A DNA stretch of 64,000 nt from Hanleya hanleyi. Its lineage: Eukaryota > Mollusca > Polyplacophora > Lepidopleurida > Hanleyidae. The stretch is from assembly GCA_036873755.1 (NCBI GenBank), contig JAVTVY010033871.1:1-64000 (forward strand), read 5' to 3'. This document shows, piece after piece, positions 36,761-47,800 of the stretch. The notes under the pieces were generated by a model. It had not been told where the DNA came from and made no database searches. It saw nothing but the letters and a program-made list of their open reading frames with translations. Both the position numbers and the translations under genes were made by a program. Position 1 is the stretch's first letter, and each line of letters starts with the position of its first letter.

Positions 36761-39400
36761 AGTTTCCTTCTTTTTTTTAAATCATGAATCTTTTAGTCAA
36801 GAATGTCATTGAAAAGAACACATACTCCTCTGCTGTTTGATCTGAAAGAATAAAAAATAATTTATCCTCCCATCCGTCAGTCATGCTTTATACCTTTCTC
36901 CATGGTAGTTATACTAAAAAACGTCATTCCGCTTCTCAGTTAATAGACGTTAGATGCAAATGGTTGTGTACCATCGTAAGTCTAAAGAAGAAAGTTATAC
37001 CATTCATAACCCATTGTATTTTGCATGGAGAAGTGTACCGAAGCAGAGGAGGAGTTATCATCATATTGTCTAAACATGCAACGTTTTGTAGTCTGTGTTA
37101 CATGTTGACGGGAGCTAAACAATACAGAGAATATATATATTGCAGTATCCTGGCTAACCACATAGCCCATAGAGTATATACAACATTGAGTATAATAACA
37201 TAACAGAAAAAATGAATATATTTCTATGCCTGGATAGAGTATATGGTTAACGTTTTAAACGTACTGCCTTATCGGATCTTACTTCGGGCTTGAGCAGAAT
37301 AAAGAAAGATTTCAAAACGTCGTGTCAGAGACACAAAGCATAGAGATTGTCTACTGAAACGTGTACGTACGATGACAGGGGGATCTCTTTGTACATATCA
37401 GAATGTAAGATAATGTGGGTATATAATGCTTCAGATAAATATAGTTATTGAAAAATTCCTTTTAATCTTTAGATAAAGAGATGTCTTAAATGATATACTA
37501 TAACGGTAACATGGCTAAAGAAAGGAATTCTAAGCGAATATTTTTCTGTACAGATCCTTTTTCTGTGGAGGTCTTACGCGAGAATATTTTCGCTTCATTT
37601 GTATAAATAGTCATATAGCACTTCGATATTTCTACCAAAATGGAAGGCAGACATAAATATATGTTTAAAATGTTTAATCTCGTCTTTGTTCATGAAATTT
37701 CATATAACGAATCAATGTCAATTCGGCTGTGAAATACTATCATGTATTTATAAAAACAGCTTTCAACAAGCCCAGTGGATTCAGTCAGACGACAACAAAT
37801 AAGACCCGGCAGATATAATAGCACGATCATATTACTGGATACATGATCTAAAATGAATTACTGACATTCCTTTGTGATACGTAAATAGACAAAGATTTTC
37901 TAAACGTATTAGTTTTTAACATGTTAATAGAATACCTAGAAAGGTCAGGCCTACAATATAGAAGCGATTACATGTATTTACACCGATAAAGATCGCTTAA
38001 GAAAAACGAAAAAATTCCCATTGTCTCTTAGCACACGATAAATTGTTTAAACGTGTATAGACCCGCATTCAAATACAGTTACTACGAATGTCGATGCGAC
38101 CCATATGCGATAAAGCAACGTGGTTTATCTGGAAGGTCTGATTGGAACATAATAAAATATCTGCTGTTAAAATAATAAAATATCAGTTACAATCTCGTTG
38201 CACTATTTCCGACGCATTTATACATGCATGAGCAGATTTATTTACACACTTACGCCACAGGAACCAACGGACGGGATTACAACACAGATATATAGTGAGC
38301 ATGATCAATATACAATGAACTAGCATGATCAGAGGTCCTAATGACGCTTTGATATAGACATGCACAAAAAATGTTCAAGTACCTAAATGGTTAAATATCC
38401 GATAAACACACATGGTACAATTCAATAATCTAATACAGTTTGGTTGAATATTGGCAGTGCTGAAGACCTCACCGGCTCAATCAGATGTCCCGAGCAGTCT
38501 AACACTGGCCTAACAAAATTATTATCAGTGCGACTGTCAGCCAGGATTGTTTGCGAGTGTAACACTGTCACGTCAATAAGGACTTCATTAATTCCTGCAA
38601 ATTTCAGACAACATGAAATGAGCCTTATCCTCGACCACTTTACAGGTGGTGCACAAACGATTCTCCGTGGACGTTTCTGAATACCGATCGCTTTCAATTA
38701 TCACTTTTGAGATATAGTGACAAAAAGCAATTGTGAAACATTCGACAGAGTTTGACCTGGTGACACAGCAAATTGACGTTCAATAGGCTTCTGCTCTGTG
38801 ATCAAATGCATGTGTGAAGTAATTTTGGCATAGCCATTCTCGTGGTAACGAAAACACAGAAACGAACGGACGGACGTATATGATGACGACAATAACGCAA
38901 GCCAGTAATGGTCGGGAGATAAAACAACCACTTATCGCAACTCTATGTTACCTATTGGGCGGGGAGGATATGAGTAAATCCATAAAACCATAATTTGTGT
39001 ACCAAAGATTGTGACAGTTGAAATCACACACCTATGGCAAACAGCGTAAACTACTTTCGCGCGATATCTGCATCAATATCATGAACGTTTCCCACATTGA
39101 TATCAAACGATATGAAATTAGTCAATCCAGCTAAAATTGACATAACCGATCGGTTTGAAACATTAAAGAAATAATTCCTGATAATTGGTAGCAAAGATAT
39201 AATACATGTACTTAATTACACAGTTTTTGTTTTCGGATTCAAACAAAATCCAGGCCTCATAACTCATCTCGCTCATTCAAAAAAAGGTCCCAAATCTATT
39301 CACAGCAGTTAATCAGTATTCAGTATATCTGAAATTTGTTGTAAGACAAAACTGTCTATTACGATTATGTTTTCTATTAGGAGTCGCGTCGTATACAGTA
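36761..39400. other. Intergenic sequence, no gene seen
   Basis: AT-rich, with ORFs only up to about 100 residues and no domains or matched splice sites. No transposon or satellite recognised. Confidence 0.45.
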
Positions 39401-39442
39401 AACGCGCTGCTGTGTGTGTGACATGTTGCGTTAAAATTAAAA

Positions 39443-39628
39443 TTGAGACTTGTCACCTTGAATGGCCGATATTCAACGAATGCAAAGAACGAGAAGATAC
39501 AAGAAGACGAAGAGAATATGTACCAGGAGAATAGGCTTATGAGAGATTATTCCAATTCCTTCTCGTCGCTAAAATTATTTCATCTATCTGATCCCGAGGT
39601 CCTCATAGACTGGAAACGATTGCTGTGA
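39443..39628 (+). other. Short acidic ORF, possible terminal exon
   Basis: A 61-residue frame contains KIQEDEENMYQENRLMRDYS and LFHLSDPEVLIDWKRLL before its stop. The composition is protein-like, and NMYQEN could be a tyrosine-based cytoplasmic motif. No domain is recognised, it is on the opposite strand to the receptor exons, and no upstream exon is evident, so the call is weak. Confidence 0.2.
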
Positions 39629-40585
39629 TTGTGGTGTCATCTGAAAGGCAAAATAATATCTGATTAGAGCCGCCTTTAATGGCTGACATTGTTCACCATA
39701 TTTTCCAATCACTATAAAAGCTCATCCAATGTATCTGTGTGGATTATTAAAACCATACCATGCACCCAAAGTGTGGCCTGAAAAAAAAGTACTTCCGTGA
39801 GTCGAATATATGAATTGTTCAGATTTATAAGACGCATCATAGTAGCTTTTGCTCGCGTCGACTCCAGAGTATAAGAAATGACGCCACTTCAAATACGAAG
39901 GACAATTTCATTTCGCTATTTGATATATTTTAAATAGCATCTTCAGCAGGATCGAAATATAAATTGTTGCTCTCTTCAGTCGGCGTTTGTTCTTTATTAC
40001 TGGGAACTCACCAGTAGTTCTGATGGATTACAATTCCTAAGTTGTCAAGCGCTTCTATCCAGATTGCATTAAACCAAGGGGGAGGTGTGGCGTAATCCGA
40101 GTAACATTTTAATCAACACCACACGTAAGCGATATCATGCAATTTGAATGAGATAATAGAACGGACTAATCTGCGAAGAAGTCATATTACCAGACAGCCT
40201 GTTGTTCTTGACACCTCAAGTGTCATCAGTTATCCTCAAAGAACGCTAATAGAGGTATCTGTATTATAAGGAACCATCGATAGGGAGCCGACTTTGATGG
40301 CAGTATAATAATACGCTCTGCAGTTTTGTTTTTTTTAATTCGGTTCATCATTCCGAATTTAGAGGTCATATGAACCGTGTCATTTAGATTTTGCTATTTT
40401 CATATGTCGTTATCGAATATACATCATAGAAGCAGCCGAACCACTGCAGACAGAATCTCTATACTGTCTTTCCATCATCGCAGAAAGCTATTGAACGATT
40501 CTGTCTATCAAGTAAATGGCACGGCATTTGCCTACATTTATTCTAATGTCTTGGCCCACACGAACAGCTACAATGAAAGCGTGGG
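39629..40585. other. No recognisable feature
   Basis: Nothing supportable apart from short open frames without domains. Confidence 0.45.
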
Positions 40586-40589
40586 CGGA

Positions 40590-40745
40590 ATACAAATCAT
40601 CACAGGGATCAGCCTGGTTAATGTGATGATTTTTTTTTGGAAATATGCAGTCAGTATATTTGTCTTTGGGGTCAACTGACTTCTTGTCACTACGTCGGCA
40701 TCTTTTTCCATCACCCTGTTAATGATACGTTTAATTGCTACTTAA
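40590..40745 (+). repeat. Fragment of dispersed repeat R
   Basis: Shares atatgcagtcagtatatttgtc, gtcggcat and ccatcaccctgtt with the reverse complement of 24390-24480 and with 42240. Confidence 0.6.
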
Positions 40746-41032
40746 TTGGACACATTGTACAGGGATTCAGACATGCAATATCAAAACGCTAGAGATGATG
40801 AGTTATATTCCTAAAACCCCAGTAGAAATAAAGCTGGATGAAGGAATGCTATCTCTCGACGATCGAGACATCATGGTGTATTAGGACATATGAAAATGAG
40901 CAAGAAATGAACCTTTATTTATGGATTCACCATATGTCTTATTCGAAAGGCTGACAAGGAAATTCTCCATGGACAACATCTGGCTACTGGATGTCGAATA
41001 TGACGCTTGCTTCTTATCATACTCTTTCGCCA

Positions 41033-41114
41033 ATGGCTGTTTAAACCCTTTGGTCAGTGACTGTTTAACCCTTTGGGCAGTGACGGTTTAACCCTTTGGT
41101 CAGTGACTGTTTAA
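41033..41114 (+). repeat. 23-bp minisatellite, left part
   Basis: Three to four copies of a 23-bp unit (core tttaaccctttggtcagtga), interrupted at 41114 by the inverted-repeat element. The array resumes at 42499. Confidence 0.92.
41112..41114. repeat. 3-bp target-site duplication, left (TAA)
   Basis: TAA inside the minisatellite unit, repeated at 42496-42498. Confidence 0.8.
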
Positions 41115-42495
41115 GGAAGCGTTTCCATTATTCGCTTTTCCTTCAATCTCGAATTTTCTTTGGTTTTCTCGAAGAAATCCCGATCCTATCGGGAAATCAT
41201 CGAGAGAATGTCTAGAAAATAAAATGGAAAACCCCAAATCGTTTTCAAAATTCTTGATTGATTTTCTCGATATCGATTTTTATCCGTTCTTCTTGACCCA
41301 TCGAGAATGGATAGCTTTTCTTCGATCGAGAGAATGTCGAGAAATTTAGATCGAGAAAGCGTCGAAAGAATATCACGAAACCATCCAGAGGGTTGTTATT
41401 TTAACAATTTTAAAGAACTAAGTAGGAGTAGAATATCACATATTCATTGGCAACGATCTATTAGTTTACCAAATCAATCAACGTAAGCAGATCGGTTCGA
41501 ATTAGCTTGAAGTTGAACATCTGACGACCCATGAGTATAGCAGTATTTACATTAATACGCTACTTTAAACCACATGTAAAAAGGACAAAGAGTGTTAAGT
41601 TTACAGTGGAAGTCCAATTTTGCCGGCATTTAATGATTAGTATCTGGACTTTTCTGATCTTCCGCGAATGAATAATAATACGTACGTCATACATGTCATA
41701 AGGAATAAACACACACCGATACATGATACTTGACGACTGACTGTTCTATGATCCAACAGAAAGTTTACGGCATTTGCCCGAAAACATGGAGAATAGCGAC
41801 TTCTCTTTCTTCTTCACAGTGGTCGTGTACGCTATCAATGTGAAATGAATTGCCCCATTGACTCCTTCCTGCACCACCGTTTTAAGAATTGGATATACAA
41901 ACGCAACTTGGCTGGTTGGGGCACAATAATTATAAACTTTACTGCTAATCCTTCACGCTAAACTTGACAAAGATAATCTCGATGCTGGTAGTCTCGTTCC
42001 CTAGCTCACTTGTATAGAGGAAGCAATGTGACAGTAAGTTAGGGTACCAGGCTAGGCGAAGTCAATAGCGGCACTATTTCCATCGGTGCTAGGGGCCGTG
42101 TGGTCATATCATCCAAGTTACCACATGAACAGGTACAATAAAAGCGTGCCTGAGATACAACACATATCACGAATTGTTAGATTATTGGTATGTGCTTTAG
42201 AATAGGTTAACCAGAGGACTATTCTGTGAAGTCATGTGACGCAGTCAGTATGTCGGCACCTCTTCCCACTTCCCTTATATGTGTTGTAATTTAATCGTTT
42301 TTTCTCCACTCGGAATATTCTCGAAGGTTTCACGACTGATTCTCGATATCGTTTTTCATTCGAAAAATTTCTCTCGAACGAAAACCGATCAAAATAACGA
42401 AAGAAAATCGACTTCGCGAAACTTTCGAGTTTTCTGAAAAAAATCTCCATTCGCTCTCACCTTTGAAAAACCGAACGATTTTTGGAGACGCTTCC
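41115..42495. mobile_element. Non-autonomous inverted-repeat DNA transposon, TAA target
   Basis: The 1381-bp element starts GGAAGCGTTTCCA and ends TGGAGACGCTTCC, inverted repeats matching at 12 of the first 13 positions. It is flanked by a 3-bp TAA duplication, and removing it restores a continuous 23-bp minisatellite unit. The TAA (TWA) target fits PIF/Harbinger, though other superfamilies are not excluded. The subterminal 200-250 bp on both sides are rich in TCGA, TCTCGA and GAAA motifs in opposite orientation. No transposase frame is present, so it would need a helper. A piece of repeat R lies inside (about 42060-42260). Confidence 0.85.
42060..42260 (+). repeat. Fragment of dispersed repeat R inside the transposon
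   Basis: Contains ctaggggccgtgtggtcat, tacaataaaagcgtg and gcagtcagtatgtcggca, the same order of landmarks as in the other R copies. Confidence 0.65.
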
Positions 42496-42498
42496 TAA
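42496..42498. repeat. 3-bp target-site duplication, right (TAA)
   Basis: Pairs with 41112-41114. Confidence 0.8.
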
Positions 42499-42850
42499 AC
42501 CTTTGATCAGTGGCTGTTTAACCCTCTGGTAAGTGACTGTTTAACCCTTTGGTCAGTGCCTGTTTAACCCTTTGGTCAGTGCCTGTTTAACCCTTTGGTC
42601 AGTGCCTGTTTAACCCATTGGTCAGTGACTGTTTAACCGTTTGGTCAGTGACTGTTTAATTCTTTGGTCAGTGCCTGTTTAACCCTTTGGTCAGTGCCTG
42701 TTTAATTCTTTGGTCAATGCCTGTTTAACCCTTTGGTCAGTGACTGTTTAACCCTTTGGTCAGTGACTGTCCGTTGGTCAGTGACTGTTTAACCCTTTGG
42801 TGAGTGATTGTGTAACCCTTTGGTCAGTGGCTGTTTAACCTTAGGGTCAG
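42499..42850 (+). repeat. 23-bp minisatellite, right part
   Basis: About 15 copies of the 23-bp unit, with variants gtgact / gtgcct and one shortened unit near 42770. It continues the array at 41033-41114. Confidence 0.95.
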
Positions 42851-43192
42851 TGAGGGATTGTCTTCATGATTTCCCACATTAATACATGTGCAATTATTTA
42901 TGGTACAGTTGAGGTGTCTCCTCACTATCCAAAATGAACATTTGCGCGAGTTGCGGAGCAGACACAAAATACAGCAGCGATAAATTACTGCGATCTGAAC
43001 GCCACGGGTTCGCAATGCCGTAATGCGATGTCAAAAGTCACACTGTCATCTTGTGTGATGTCATTACAGCTCTCCGAAATTTAGAACTGTAACGTCTTCC
43101 CGCATTATTACATCGAAATGTAATGCGGGACCCCACAATCAAATAAATATGAAGAAAATTACGAGAATTTCAGTCTCTAGTGGGTCACTCAC

Positions 43193-43365
43193 ATGAACGG
43201 TGCCATACCGAGCCCTTTCTTCTTGTAGAGTAAGCTGATGTAATTTCCTCCACTTCAGTATAAACAAGACGGACACGATCGCCAAAGACACAGATATTAG
43301 ACCCAATAGTATTACTGCCACTAGGTATGCCACTGGAATTTCCTTAGTACACGTATCTGGTTGGT
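43193..43365 (-). CDS. Exon: transmembrane segment of MEGF-like receptor (right gene)
   Basis: An acceptor (gtatttcag) precedes 43365 and a consensus donor (cat/gtgagtg) follows 43193. The 173-bp exon enters in phase 1 like the EGF exons and leaves in phase 0. It encodes a short extracellular stalk (QPDTCTKEIP), one hydrophobic helix (VAYLVAVILLGLISVSLAIV and onward to FIL), a basic stop-transfer segment (KWRKLHQL) and the start of a cytoplasmic tail (QEERARYGTVH). This fits a type I membrane protein with EGF modules outside. If the donor is not used, the frame runs on for 17 more residues to a stop near 43139. Tail exons were not found. Confidence 0.72.
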
Positions 43366-43384
43366 CTGAAATACAAATACAGAA

Positions 43385-43560
43385 TACGATATCGAGGTGC
43401 CATACTAAGCCTTGTCTTGTTGTACACTTAGAACATAGCTGATGTAAATTACTCCTCTTCAGTATAAGCACGACGGACACGATTATCAGAGATACAGATA
43501 TTATATCCAACGATATTACGGCCACCAGGTATACCACTGGAATTTTCTTGATACATGTGA
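43385..43560 (-). pseudogene. Decayed duplicate of the transmembrane exon
   Basis: This segment lies just upstream, in transcript order, of the exon at 43193-43365 and aligns to it: KKIPVVYLVAVISLDIISVS and VSVVLILKRSNLHQL match its helix and stop-transfer region. Beyond LHQL the alignment needs a small indel, which shifts the tail frame (ARYGT equivalent lost), and the acceptor region reads tatttcgaagat rather than tatttcag. It is probably a broken tandem exon copy, though an alternative exon cannot be excluded. Confidence 0.65.
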
Positions 43561-44630
43561 TTTTTTGTGTATCTTCGAAATATCAATGTCTCTTTGATAT
43601 AAAAGGAGATACGAAGTTCCTAGAACATATGTCGCGTTTCCCTAGTTAGTGTGGTGTTGCTATCCTAAAAAATAGTTGCATCCGAATAACTAAGGAGCAC
43701 ACATTCAATCAGTATTTACTAATTTGATGGTTTCGCATTGGCAAACACTGTCGTACAAAAGCGCAATCTTAATTGTGAAAGGTGGCCATACGTCCGACAA
43801 AGGTTTTCTTTCACCTTATAATTAGATACCTCCAATTTTCATTTTCGCTCTTTGCCGCCGAAAAAAGTGTCCGTTTCGATTCCGTTTGACTATTTATGTT
43901 AGTGTGAATGTAATACGACAGTCATGTGTCCATTATTTTCTACCCTTTACACTATAATTCCGCTTCATGATGTCATTGACCGCTTCAGTTCATTTATAAT
44001 AGCGGTGAAAATTGCTCACGGATATATCATTCTCGTCATAAATCTCTCTTTAGTTCCACACTAAAAGTGTGTAAAAGTGTGTACTCTGCCATACAGTAAA
44101 GCAGAGAACATTTCCTCATTCAACAATGCACACCTTTCCTCGATTGCTGTGTGTTCAAATAAACAACTCCCTATCAACAGAATAGTCTAGAATCCACGCC
44201 CTCTGTATCGCCTCTGATACAATACGGAACAAGTTTACCTTGTTCTGTTTTCGAAAGATGTGGGCAGCCTTTTTCGTCGAATTTGTTAATAGCAAACTTG
44301 ACCGGCACAAAACTCAACTACTGCTGGTTATTTCAGTCCACCACAAATCCAACTCGTAAAACACGACAATACGGAACGACAGAAAGTAGTATGGAAGTTT
44401 TAAATATGAAAATGTTCTAGAACAGTACGTTTCAGAATCTATGGAACAGTTTTCAATAGTTTCAAACAAATTTTGTGTGCTAGCTGTGACGAAAATACCC
44501 CGATTCCTGTTTATAATTTACAGTGTAAATATAGTTAGCACTGTAGATACTTTTTACCTTCATAGAAACATGTTCAAGGGAACCGGTATCTTAATGTTTG
44601 TTTATTCTCTAAAAAAACTTGAGTGAACTG
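43561..44630. other. Intron-like sequence, no gene seen
   Basis: No exon or repeat recognised; it lies between the transmembrane exons and the EGF exons of the right gene. The ORF at 44441-44626 has no domain. Confidence 0.45.
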
Positions 44631-44870
44631 TTCCACTCAAGTTTGAGTGAAATGTACCTGTTCACTCAACTTGAGTTAAACCCACTCAAGTTCACTCAAC
44701 TTGAGTCGATTGAATTTTCACTCTTATGCTTCAGTGAATGTCACTCAAGTTGAGTGCATTTAACTCAAGTTGAGTGAAAAGTAACTCAAGTTGAGTGAAA
44801 ATCTCACTCAAGTATTGAGTGGGATGAATTTCCACTCTTACTTGAGGGAAATTTCACTCAATTTTTTGTA
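44628..44870. repeat. Cluster of ACTCAA(G/C)TTGAGT palindromes
   Basis: About ten full or partial copies of the 13-bp dyad ACTCAA-S-TTGAGT lie within 240 bp, spaced irregularly by 5-35 bp and joined by aaa/cat/ttt linkers. The unit is its own reverse complement apart from the centre, so the cluster is strand-symmetric and can form many alternative hairpins. No function is established. Confidence 0.9.
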
Positions 44871-45609
44871 GACAGTATGTAGCAAGGAGGATCAGCTTTT
44901 GAGGGGGAACCCAAACGGACAATTAAAACTTCTGGTGGAGAGAACCGTGGTTAAAACTTTTGGGTCAGGTACAAATTTGGTATGCAAGTGAGCTTTGATG
45001 ATGCCATGCAGTAAAGCAGAGATAATAAGATAGACAAATAATGGATATTCTCTTCCTAGATAAGTAGGATTTTGATTCTTTCGCATTTCATTAACATCAT
45101 TGTAACGCCATAAAATTTCATAACCTGCAACAATTTTGAAATAAAGCCCGTAGTAACCGGTTGCTCCGGTAACCGTATTTCTAAAACTATTTACATTTTG
45201 TACAATGACAACATCATATAGTTTGCATAGTGTTATAACTAATCAATAGTATAAATTTGAAAAAGATTAGACTTTCAGATCTGTGAATATACTAGGAGAA
45301 ATTTAGCCCACTATCATGAGTTCATTTGGTGACCTCCTAAAATCCCATTTGCATAAATTCCGTGAATAACAGATTTTGCTTCAAACTCCAATATTTCAGC
45401 AACCGTTTAGAGTATATACATGCGGTAAACAGTGAAACTGGACCATTTTTTACCATTTGACCCTCTCTGGCGTGTGACTTCTGGGACCTATCCAGTGATG
45501 GAGGAGGCGAGGGCATTTTTCTTACTCCTTGAGCTAGGGAGCTGAAAATAATCACGCTATACCCCTGGGTCAAGGTCTTCCAGAATTTATACAAATCCAA
45601 GAAATCCAC
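44871..45609. other. No recognisable feature
   Basis: Nothing beyond short ORFs without domains. Confidence 0.45.
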
Positions 45610-46012
45610 TTTGATAACGTCCCTGGGACTTCATTTTCAAAATTGGCATTTTTGGTCGATTTTTCGATTTTTTCATTTATGTAATTTCTCAGCAAAATCT
45701 ACATAATGAATTAGTAAATATTAATCTGATGTGAAATAGAATAGGTTTTGCACACTTTTTGTTGCGGAAAAGAATAAATTTCGAAGAAAATTGACGACAA
45801 CATCAATTTTCTAGTACCGCACGGGCCGCCATCTTGAATTTGCCCATGGTCCTCTGCTCGGGGGTTATGCAAATAGACGGAAAATGCCCGCAATATGATA
45901 AATCACAAAGTCGCGAAGTGTCGGCTCTCACTTTTTTTCGTTCCGAAGATACAGCAGAAAGTTTCGTAGAGGGACCATAATAGCTACCTCCAGGCCAGAT
46001 AGGGTTAAGGAA
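45610..46012 (+). repeat. Dispersed repeat B, copy 2
   Basis: Aligns with 33965-34352 over about 400 bp. Landmarks are gccgccatcttgaatttgcc, ctcgggggttatgcaaatag, cgaagatacagcagaaa and the right end ccaggccagatagggttaa. Confidence 0.72.
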
Positions 46013-46214
46013 ATGTTTCGGCCGAACTGTTGGATTCCACACCGTGTGTGGATATGCCAATGATATCATGAGGGAGATGTTACTTTGATTATAGAATAGG
46101 TTGATATTTTTAATTAACCCTACAACCCCTTCGCCGAAACCAAATTTTCGACCTTATCACCCAAGTAACGAAACAATTACAAGCTGACAGTCCACGACGT
46201 GTGGTCTATCAGAT

Positions 46215-46440
46215 TGGGGTCGTTTTAAACCTACTTTCGTACCCTCCGAACAGAGGATGATGGGTAAATCAAAATCGCGGCGATTTGAACTGATAAGTTA
46301 GATTTTCTTCGAAATGTTTGCATTTTATACATTCAGATGCCCAAAATTATTTTCTTTTACATTAATTTTTCTTTTCCTCGGAGAAAATATCATAAAGAAA
46401 AATCGAACAAAATGCATTTCTGGACGTCATTGTAGCGTCA
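46215..46440 (-). repeat. Dispersed repeat B, copy 3 (inverted, partial)
   Basis: The reverse complement carries gattttgatttacccatcat, cctctgttcggagggta and atttcgaagaaaat, matching the middle of copy 2. Copies 2 and 3 face each other about 200 bp apart. Confidence 0.55.
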
Positions 46441-47170
46441 TCACGACAACCTTCTTGGTCTATTTTTACATTTTTTTAGTTTCAGCACGTTCCTTTTCCC
46501 AAGGAGTAAAAAAATATTTACGGAGAGGCGGCGAAATATCTCTTTCCCTGACCTGGATACGCCCAAAAACCAGGCCTGGAAGGGTAAAATAGCCTCTATG
46601 TGGAATTTAGCAGCGTAACTTACTAAAAGCATGTAGATATTGCGAAGAGGGCGTAGTCGCTTTTTAAAATTGTACGAAAGAGCTAAGTCAATTGAAACTA
46701 TCTATTAATGATTACTGATCGAAAGTGTACTCCTTGGTTATTCATATATAACTATTTTGTAGCATAAATATACATCTGTGGTTTCGGAGAGGGGCATGGT
46801 CGTAGATGCAGACGTACAGGTACATCATACGGGTATGATTAGATCGAATAAATGCTATAATGTGATTACGAAACTTATCAACAAACCCTGTAAAACATCT
46901 GGTGATTGGTAACCTTGCTAAAATGGATTATGAAGACAATTTCAGTTCTAATCAAGATGGAGGGGTCTGAACATAAAAGCCACGAAATATAAACGTGAAG
47001 ACCATCCCAAAGATAGTTCCTGCGAGAAACATTGGGGTCTACGATACTTGCTGACTGGTTGAACCATGTCAAAATAACGGTTGCTGGCACAATCCGTCAG
47101 GCGAACCATATCTAGACTACCGTGTTAGACGTTCTTGCAGACCTCCAGAGTAAATGAATTACGAACATAC

Positions 47171-47317
47171 CTTTCTGTCCAAGGGATTGGCATGCCACAC
47201 CAGAAAATCCGTCCGAACAGTCTCCTGGGCAATCTCCTGATACTCTATCACACTGTTCGTCATTGGCGCAATGGCAAGAGGATGCACACCCTTGGCCGAA
47301 TTGTCCGTTATTGCATT
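47171..47317 (-). CDS. Internal exon: EGF-like module (right gene)
   Basis: An acceptor (ccacttactag) precedes 47317 and a donor (gaaag/gtatgttc) follows 47171. The 147-bp phase-1 exon encodes ECNNGQFGQGCASSCHC, then NDEQCDRVSGDCPGDCSDGF and SGVACQSLGQK, one EGF-like module with the family's Cys spacing. It begins with the same split Glu codon pattern (aatg..) as the EGF exon at 6185-6325. The next recognised exon downstream is the transmembrane exon at 43365. The long plus-strand frame over this region is antisense shadow. Confidence 0.85.
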
Positions 47318-47662
47318 CTAGTAAGTGGAAATCAGTTTCAATTATCTTGGAAGGGCACATATTGGTTCATTTCATTACTACTCATGCTCAAACAAACGCT
47401 TCTGTGTCGTAAGACAGGCCAGATTGTCACTCTGCATTACTCTGAACTATCCCGAACCAGATTCTGTAATGAGGATATTTTGACAATCATTTGGACGATA
47501 ATTTTAAATTTACTCGTGAAACATTGCCCGGGGCAAAATTCATACACTCAGAGCGTATTCAATATCAATAGCCACTCCGTTATCCACGCAGTAAGACTGG
47601 GTTCAATACATCAAACATTTTATAACATTTGTAAACTTCACGCTGCCTTCGAACTCACGTAC
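47318..47662. other. Intron between two EGF exons
   Basis: A 345-bp intron bounded by the donor at 47663 and the acceptor at 47317. No repeat is evident. Confidence 0.75.
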
Positions 47663-47800
47663 CATCCTGACAGCTTGTCCCAGTATATCCAACAGAGCAA
47701 CCACTGGCGCATCTTCCTGTTTCCTTATCACATGTTTCGTTATAACTGGAACATTTGCAAGAGTAACTACAGCCCAACCCGAAATAACCAGCATCGCAAA
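47663..47800 (-). CDS. Internal exon: EGF-like module (right gene)
   Basis: Reading the minus strand from an acceptor (ttttatttcag) to a donor (ggatg/gtacgtga), the 138-bp phase-1 exon encodes CDAGYFGLGCSYSCKC, then YNETCDKETGRCASGCSVGY and TGTSCQD: a complete EGF-like module with GYFG-GC and C-x-C signatures. The listed minus ORF here is in another frame; the true frame is found only by using the splice sites. It is the most 5' exon seen for the right gene. Confidence 0.85.

Noticed and set aside
41033..42850. Possible CRISPR-like array
   Set aside because: The 23-bp units are directly adjacent without unique spacers, and this is a eukaryotic minisatellite split by a transposon.
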